Positions 57,501 to 64,000 of a stretch of 64,000 nucleotides of DNA are shown piece by piece. How positions within the stretch are numbered: position 1 is the stretch's first letter; each line of letters opens with the position of its first letter. The notes under the pieces are model-generated. The model saw nothing but the letters and a program-made list of their open reading frames with translations, was not told the DNA's origin and did not search any database. The translations under genes and the position numbers were made by a program. The stretch covers positions 984,532-1,048,531 of the forward strand of contig VWZF01004021.1 of NCBI GenBank assembly GCA_013396755.1, written 5' to 3'. This stretch comes from Sclerurus mexicanus (Eukaryota > Chordata > Aves > Passeriformes > Furnariidae).

Positions 57501-58365
57501 CAGCCCTCGAAACTGGGCACCGCGCTGACCGTTCCCTCTGTCCTCTTCACATCAAATTCTTGCTATCAGCTTTTTAATCTAGCGCAGTGGCTTAGGCTTC
57601 CGTCGGGGTGTTTGCCCTGCCTGGCACCGGGATGCCTGGTGGGCTCTGGGGCGCTGGGACCCCGGCACCTGTGGGAGCAGAGCCGTGGTGGTGATGCTGC
57701 CACCGGGGTGGTGATGCTGCCACCGGGAAGGGGACACGGGGCATTGCGAGTCCGTGTTTCACCTTGCTTTGGTTGTTGACGTTGGGTTGTAGCCTGCAGT
57801 TCTCTCTGCGAGCAGGAAAGAGTTTGGGGTTTTGCTGAAGGGAAGAAGGCGGGCAATAAAAGGTGACAAAGTGGCCCACTGAGTGCTGAAGATGGGCTGG
57901 CTGAGGAGGGAGAAGGTTGTTTAGAAAGAAAACGGAGGAGAAGAGGACAAACAGAGGCAGGTACAGGACCAGTCACACTTTCTGCTCTCTCTGCACAGGG
58001 GCTGTGTCTCTGGGTACCACTGGCTCCTCGGGCAGGGTGTGACAGTGGCTGAGGGTTGACAGTAACAGAGCAATCCCTGCGCTAGGAAGGTGTTTTCCAG
58101 GGCTGTGAGGCTGAGAGTCTATCAGAGTCTGCAGCGCCTGAATCGCAGCAAACAGGGACTCGTTAAGAAAGTGGAGCAAATAATAATGATCCATATGTTT
58201 AATGCAGCTGAAAGGCGTACTTCAAAGATAGTGTTATCCTAAAAAAGCCCAAGTATAGAGGGGAATATACTTGATCACAGCTTCCAAGTTTTGATGGTAG
58301 CGTTGTAAGTAGGTCAGCAAACGGTAATATTTAAATTAACTCCTCTTTCTGGCAACTAGATGGGA
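57501..58365. other. Unique non-coding sequence with small tandem repeat
   Basis: A 20-base unit (GGTGGTGATGCTGCCACCGG) occurs twice in tandem at 57687-57726. Minus-strand open frames of 136 codons (57566-57976) and 73 codons (57973-58194) are unfamiliar. I see no gene. Confidence 0.5.
57687..57726 (+). repeat. 20-bp tandem duplication (2 copies)
   Basis: GGTGGTGATGCTGCCACCGG is repeated head to tail without mismatch, so it is probably recent. Confidence 0.9.
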
Positions 58366-58460
58366 ATGTAGGTCTGGAAGTGGGTAGATGTAGATTCCCT
58401 TCCCAGCTCTGCCACTCTGACAAGTCACTTCATCTCCTCGTGCCTAAGGGAAAAATACAC
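58366..58460 (+). repeat. MIR-like SINE relic
   Basis: The words CCCTTCCCAGCTCTGCCACT, GACAAGTCACTTCATCTCCT and CGTGCCTAAGG correspond in order to the MIR core segments CCCGGCTCTGCCACT, GGGCAAGTTACTTAACCTCT and GTGCCTCAGTTT. This is the best-preserved MIR core in the window. Confidence 0.65.
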
Positions 58461-59217
58461 CTTTGGGCTCTGCCCAGTAATCATCAGCCAAATGCTTCCC
58501 CACCTATCTAAAGGGTTTTAGAATATGTGATTGAAAAGTCCAAAGTGTTATTAACATTGAATTAATGTCTGCCATTACAATATGTAATGCAGTATTTCTG
58601 CACACACCCCACTTCCTCCTGCTCGAATGTTTTGTCAGATGAGTCCAAGTGTTTACTGGCTTTATAGCTGGCCTAGAAAGAGCCAGCAGGAGCTGGGGCT
58701 GCTGGTCACCAGTGGAGCTGCTGGTCACTAGTGGGGCTGCTGGCCACTAGTGGGGCTGCTGGGCTTGTTTGATGGAAGGATAGCTGGCAGCAGAGCTCAG
58801 CTGTCGGCACACAGCTGTGGCCCCAGATTTTGGCAGCAGGGTCAGGGTGGCCGGGGTGCCCCATCTGCAGCCACCCCAGAGCCACGGGCACGGCTCCTAT
58901 GAAGCCTGCACATCCATGGCCCTTGTCCCAGGGTGCACGGTGGGGTGCAGAGGTGCCACGCTTCCTGCTGGGGGTGGAGAGTGCCAGGCTGGTCTGAAAG
59001 CAGGGGGGATGTGCTGCTGGAGCACCTCCCTTCTCCTGTTTTTGGGGAGCTGAGAGTCCCAGCCTTCCCACTGCCTGCACCTCGTCGACTGATGGCAGCA
59101 TTCACACCTACCCAGTCAGCTCTGATGGCTTCAATGACTACCTCCTCTAAATATCTTGATTTTCTCTGTGTGAGTGACAGCTGCATGTTCCTTGACCCGC
59201 AGCTGTATTTAAGGATT
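58461..59217. other. Unique non-coding sequence with a 19-bp tandem repeat
   Basis: The tandem repeat at 58699-58763 is annotated separately. GC-rich 58790-59090 gives a minus-strand open frame of 131 codons (58706-59101) and part of one of 164 codons (58842-59336, running into the next CR1). No gene is supported. Confidence 0.45.
58699..58763 (+). repeat. 19-bp tandem repeat (about 3.4 copies)
   Basis: The unit CTGCTGGTCACCAGTGGAG recurs as CTGCTGGTCACTAGTGGGG and CTGCTGGCCACTAGTGGGG, followed by a partial CTGCTGGG. Each full unit contains a short palindrome (CACCAGTG or CACTAGTG). No coding context is visible. Confidence 0.92.
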
Positions 59218-59362
59218 CCCATCCCTGGAAGTGTCCAAGGCCAGGCTGGATGGGGCTTGGAGCAACCTGGGCTACTGGAAGGTGTCCCTGCCTGTGGCAG
59301 GGGGTGGGATGGGGTGAGCTTTAAGGTCCCTTCCAACCCAAACCATTCTGTGATTCTGTGAT
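59218..59362 (+). repeat. CR1 LINE 3'-end fragment (well preserved)
   Basis: The sequence runs CCCATCCCTGGAAGTGTCCA, GGCCAGGCTGGATGGGGCTT, GAGCTTTAAGGTCCCTTCCA and ACCCAAACCATTCTGTGATT, ending with the full ATTCTGTGATTCTGTGAT tail. Of the copies here it has the most intact terminus, which suggests a relatively young insertion. Only the last 145 bases of the element are present. Confidence 0.95.
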
Positions 59363-60516
59363 ATCAACCCAGACTTTTCAAAGCAGCATTCCTCCTCTTC
59401 AGTCGTCTGCTCATCCCATCAGGCAGAGCTTCCCTGCCCACCTTGGGTTTGGCCACCAGCACACACAACCTTGCCTTCTTTCTCATTATCACACCCTGAG
59501 CAGACATTTCCCTTCTTTTCTAAAATATCCCAGCACATGGTGTGGGTTACTGTCTAGACTGCATCACTTGAACCAAATGTATTCACTAATATAATGTATT
59601 ATTAGAGCTCACTAAGAGTAACTAACAAAGTACATTTCTTTGTTCACTCTTTAATTGTTTGTTCATTAGCTCGCTTGCTGATTCATAAAATATGAAAACC
59701 TCCAATAGGGTATCTAGTCACCTAGTGCAAATTAGCTAGTTTCTAATGTACATAAATAAATTAGAACCCTGCCTTTACAATTTGCCTTTAGTATAAGGGC
59801 TGTGCAGAAGTGCTTTATCTCTGCACACAAAATGACAAGGAAAGGCAGAAGCTGGGAGTGCTGTATCCTACACTTGCAGAACATGCTGGTGGCAAAAATT
59901 ATCTCTTTGCTCGTGGGTAATTTGTTTTCTTTAGCTCCGAAGGTGGAATATGACATCCCTGGGTAGCTCCCTCTGTAGCTGGGGCTGGTGTGAGTTGGCA
60001 GGGGCATGCTCTGGGTGCTGTCAGCAGCTGGGAAAGCCCTGAAGCTTTCCCTGTCCCGAGGCTCCGTGCTTTCCTCTGGTTTATCTGATCCACTGTGGCT
60101 CTCTCTCTCCAGCAGCAGCTCTTCCTACTTTCTGGCTATTCTTATTGCTTGTGAATTATTCCCAAAGAGAACCATGTCATCAGATTCCTAAGAAACTTAT
60201 TTTCAGGTAGTAGGTGCTCATGTGCAAGGCTCCCAGAGGGTCTAAGATCATCCTTTTAGGGTGTTTTTTTCCTAGCCTACAGACTTCTGTGGCAGGGAGT
60301 GTCATTCTCTAATACAGTTCAGAGATAGAATTCTTCCCTCCTTTCCATACCGTGGTCAACATGCTCATGATGAAAGGAATCATTCTCTAAAAGTTGTGTA
60401 GGTTTTCAGATAAAGTTCTGCAGGCAGCTGTTGCATGACTGCATATTATATTGATTTAATCCCTTTTCAGTTCTGTAATTCTCTTCAGTGATGAATCCAG
60501 GCTGTCAGGGTCCTAA
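59363..60516. other. Unique non-coding sequence
   Basis: No gene is recognised. 59580-59765 is AT-rich with several TAATT, CTAGTT and TTAATTG words and could be regulatory. I see no repeats. Confidence 0.45.
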
Positions 60517-60700
60517 AATCACAGAATCACAGAATGGTTTCGGCTGGAAGGGATCTTAAAGCTCATCTAATTCCACCCCCTGCCATGGGCAGAGACACCT
60601 TCCACTAGCCCAGGTTGGTCCAAGCTCTGTCCAACCTGGCTTTGGACACTTCCAGGGATGGGGCAGCCACAGCTTCTCTGGGCAACCCGTGCCAGTGCCA
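60517..60700 (-). repeat. CR1 LINE 3'-end fragment
   Basis: The plus strand begins AATCACAGAATCACAGAATG (the reverse complement of the doubled CR1 tail), then GGTTTCGGCTGGAAGGGATC, CTGCCATGGGCAGAGACACC, TTTGGACACTTCCAGGGATG and CAGCTTCTCTGGGCAACCCG. It spans about 180 bases of 3' UTR and is well preserved. Confidence 0.94.
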
Positions 60701-63700
60701 AGTCCAAGCAGCACAGCCAATGTATTAATTATTAAAAACTTGGGTCTCATCTGATTTTTATGAGCACCAAAGATTTGCAGCCATAAACACCTTGTGTTGC
60801 CAAATTGATGGTTACTGCCTCTTCCATGGGCAGCGTTCCCAAAGTGTTGGCTGGGTGTAAGGCTTGGACCTGCAGATGCTCACGTAGGGAAATGATTTCA
60901 CATATATGGATGGTCCTGTCGAAACCAGCCTAACAATTGGTGCGTGAAATTATTTGTATGCGTTTGTATTTGCAAGTGTTGGATTTATACACGAAAGATC
61001 AAGGACTTGATTTGTAAATTTTTTTGGTTTGCTACATAAAAGCTTTGCTGACTGGGTACCTAGAGGTCTCTGCTGCGTGAGTCCTGCTGAATTTCAGTAA
61101 CAGCCACTCTTATGCCTGTCTTGAGCAGGCATAGGTATTCATAAAATTTTCAAATTTTTGCTAAACTGAAGATTTTCCAGCAGGTCAGCTCCCCGTTGGA
61201 TGTAACATTTCCAATGATGTGTTGCAGCAGTCAAGACCCGAAAAGGTCTGGTTTTGTCAGAATGAAATACACACTTTTTTTTCGCAGCCTCTTTCAATGG
61301 CATTGATTAAACAGAGATTAGTGGATGTGGGATTTGTATCTTCAGTTATTTTACCTCAGTACTATGCCATTGCTTTAACTGACTTTACCACAAAGCCTCT
61401 CAAACTTCCTTTTCTTTGCTAAATTAGCTTGTGAATTCTCCACTTCCTCACAGGCCCAACACCTCCACCTCTGAAGAGTGAAAAAAGCCTTTTACCATCA
61501 CATGTCCCAAACATTCGCAGGCAGTGACCCTGGTGCTCCCCATCACTGCAACGGGCCGTGGCTTTTCCAGACATTGCAGACTGGAACTTGGGAGGGGACT
61601 TCATCCACAGACAGAGTGGTGAAAGCTAAATCCCAGTCCCGAAGACATTTTAGGACCTTTGCGGTATCAAAAGGGATCATTTGTCTTGCATGTTTTGAAT
61701 TTGAGAATCCTAAGGCATGATTCATGTGGTCTGGGAGCTGGCAGGGCTCGTGGTGAGTTCTCCAGATGCACCAAGAGCCTGCAACGTGCTGTGCTCCAAG
61801 TGTGGGCAGCCAGGGCACCACACAAAGGGAAATCCTGCTTTTGGAGGTCGGGGGCACCTTTGCCCCCCAGTTTGACTCTGTCTGTCTTTCACTCGAGGTT
61901 TTTCTTGCTTGATCAATCACGGATTTCTGTCATTTTGTCGGTATTGAGCTTCAACACTAAAACAGAATTAATTCTATTTATTTAACCCACAAGTCTATAA
62001 TCTCTAGTTTATGAAGGAAAAACACAGAAGTGTAAAATCTCGTGTCCTGCTGTTGGAGCCAGCCAGGCTGTGATGCTGTGAAGGCCTGCAAGCAACTCCA
62101 AATGGCATCATTTGGAAACTCTCTTTCATCTTCATCTCATTCTGCTTGAATTTCTTCATTTACTTGTTGGAATCATTGGCTGCACTTGGCTTCTTACATT
62201 TTTGGCTTGCCATGTGTGCAACGCTACCCAGGTCTCTTTGCAGATGACCAGATTAGGTGAAAGAAAATGAATTATGCTTATTTCTGTGCTTTAGGTGGTT
62301 TTTCATGTGCACTGCCCTATGCAAAGCAAGGAATATGTTTCTTTAATGTTTTCTTTAGATCCTGACTCTAATCCAGCCTCTCCAGCTCTACCTGACTTCC
62401 ATGTGAACGTTGCTTTCTTTGCTGTACATTTTTTTACATTGTTGGAGCTAAAAGAAGTAGAAAGCTCTAGATGAAAATCTCTTCTTTTGGGTTGAAGACG
62501 TGAGTACTTTTTCTGTCCGTTCAGTTCTCTGCCTTCCCCTTGGTGTTACGAGCAACTGTGGTGCTGAAATTTTCTGAGTCTCTCTGACCACCAGAGTTCT
62601 ATTCCAAAGGCCATCACACAATTCCTTGAGAAAGACAACTTTCATTCTCTGCTGGTCCTGTCTGGTTTCAGGACAACCAGATACTGGGAGTTTTAAAGTC
62701 CTGAAGCAAGCATGCATTTAAAAGGAAGAGTTGCTAAATTCAGTGTGCATAATTGACATATAATTTGAAGTAATAGCTTTGCAGGAGTGTCTGTAGAGGA
62801 TCTGACCTATATATTCCTTAGAAATGGTGACCATGTGGAGGAAGGAGAGAGCTTGACCCAGCTTGACATTCAGATCCCAGAGAAAGGTTGCATGAGTAAC
62901 ACTGAGAAAACAGCCTTGGAATTGCATCATGAAATCACAGGGTGACAACCTTGGAACCCAGTATGGGCATTTTCCAGAGTCACTTCCTGATGCTCAGCCA
63001 CCTGAATTAAGACAAAATAGTTCATTAGTTTCTTTTGGAAAGCAACTGTAAATTTATCTCCTTTAAGCACTTTGCTGTGTTTGGAGCACCTCTTCTGCCA
63101 TTGGGGAGGGTTTCAGGTGTATCTTTGACTCAGGCTGTTGCCAGGTGGTGGTGATCCAGCCTTTTCAAAATGCCTCTACATAAAATTATCCCAATCCCAC
63201 AAACCACTCAGCAGTATTTTATTGATGTTCTTCTGGCAAGGAGGCCTCTAAGGCTTTACAGACTTGAATAGAGGCAGATGCCTTTTTTATCCTCCAGCCT
63301 TCCCAGAAAATCTAGTGATGCTGTGGGATTTCCCCAGTCCTCAAAGGAATTCCCTCCTTGGGGGAAGATAGAGGTTAGAGCGGCAGTGAGGGTACTGTTT
63401 CCATCTTCCTGGGGCAGAGGGCTCTGTCCCCAGTGCATCCTTCTCCTGGATCCCTGTGCCACCTGGTGCTGAGCCCTCCCTCCCTGGGTGCATCCCCGGG
63501 CTGCTCTGCCCTCTCCACGTTCGCATTCCTGGCGTGCTGACAGCAGACAGAGCACGCGTGAAGGGAGGAGGTGCAGCGGCACAGCGAGTGCTTGTGGAAC
63601 AGGGAATTAGTCCAGTGACACCAGTGTCCCAGGTGCCAGATTCCCGGGGGGCACACGAGGCTGGAGCCTGGGGACAGCAGCATCCTCGGGTACCACGCTG

Positions 63701-64000
63701 GCGCTCCGTTATTGCCGCGGCACCGCCCGGTGCCCTGCGCTGTAGCACAGCATTTTCTCGATCGGCTTTTTGGAAAGGACTCCTTCCTATCAGCTCTGTC
63801 CATCTCTGTGTTTCACACGTGGGGAATGTCCTGACTTCCACAGGCAGCGCCGGTGGCTGCCGGGTTTGTCACCTCGGCTGTAGGACACAGGTGCTATTCA
63901 GGGTGACTCACTGGGCTGCTTTGCTCTGCCCCGGGGGCATTTGGTTAAGACAGAACATGTTCTGTGAGCTTTGGATCAGGAGAGAGCAGAAAAGGAGCAA
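60701..64000. other. Unique non-coding sequence, right edge
   Basis: No gene or interspersed repeat is recognised. The longest open frame (166 codons, minus, 63341-63841) lies in a GC-rich patch with a small CpG cluster at 63650-63740 and has an unfamiliar translation. The rest is AT-rich unique sequence. Confidence 0.45.

Noticed and set aside
57973..58194. 73-codon minus-strand frame with protein-like composition
   Set aside because: It is short and has no recognised family; no splice signal or neighbouring exon was identified.
58842..59336. 164-codon minus-strand open frame
   Set aside because: Its N-terminal third is the antisense of the CR1 tail at 59218-59362, and the remainder is unrecognisable.
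62933..63000. Possible CR1 start (TCACAGGGTGACAACCTTGG)
   Set aside because: It does not continue into the CR1 3' UTR phrases, so it is a chance similarity.
1..64000. CRISPR arrays, insertion sequences, operons, bacterial promoters and terminators
   Set aside because: The sequence is vertebrate nuclear DNA; no regularly spaced identical repeats or prokaryotic gene organisation exist.

Overview
The window looks like non-coding nuclear DNA from a bird, most likely a perching bird (passerine). The evidence is about a dozen truncated CR1 LINE fragments with the characteristic avian 3' end, plus one tRNA-Ile-headed SINE with a CR1-type tail at 49577-49720. That structure matches the TguSINE1 family described from zebra finch and other passerines. 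A few old MIR-like SINE relics and one possible old DNA-transposon relic complete the interspersed repeats. There are no bacterial, phage or plasmid features.

I could not support any protein-coding exon. Open frames up to about 213 codons occur in unique sequence, and longer ones occur only in a TG-rich simple repeat. None resembles a family I recognise except CR1 ORF2 remnants (45862-46203 and part of 12966-13246, both minus strand). The window is therefore best read as intergenic or long-intron sequence.

Layout. 1-14.5 kb: unique sequence with one MIR relic and two CR1 fragments. 14.5-16.3 kb: a ~700-bp block present twice in direct orientation, identical except for one T in a homopolymer, bounded by single-N gaps and enclosing a CpG island with a good CTCF-like motif. 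The end before the first N and the start after the second N overlap by 45 nt, which points to an assembly artefact. 16.3-35.9 kb: unique, largely AT-rich sequence with sparse repeats. 35.9-37.6 kb: a 1.7-kb TG-rich satellite running into a 444-N gap (37615-38058). 38-64 kb: unique sequence with CR1 fragments, the tRNA-SINE, a compact homeodomain-type motif cluster (54886-54928), a CpG island without an apparent gene (about 57.18-57.5 kb) and several short tandem repeats.

No genes can be described as working together. The observations most worth following up are the probable false duplication at 14.5-16.3 kb, the TG satellite and gap, an apparent switch in strand composition across that gap (A+C-rich on the left, G+T-rich on the right in hand-counted samples), and the two CpG islands.
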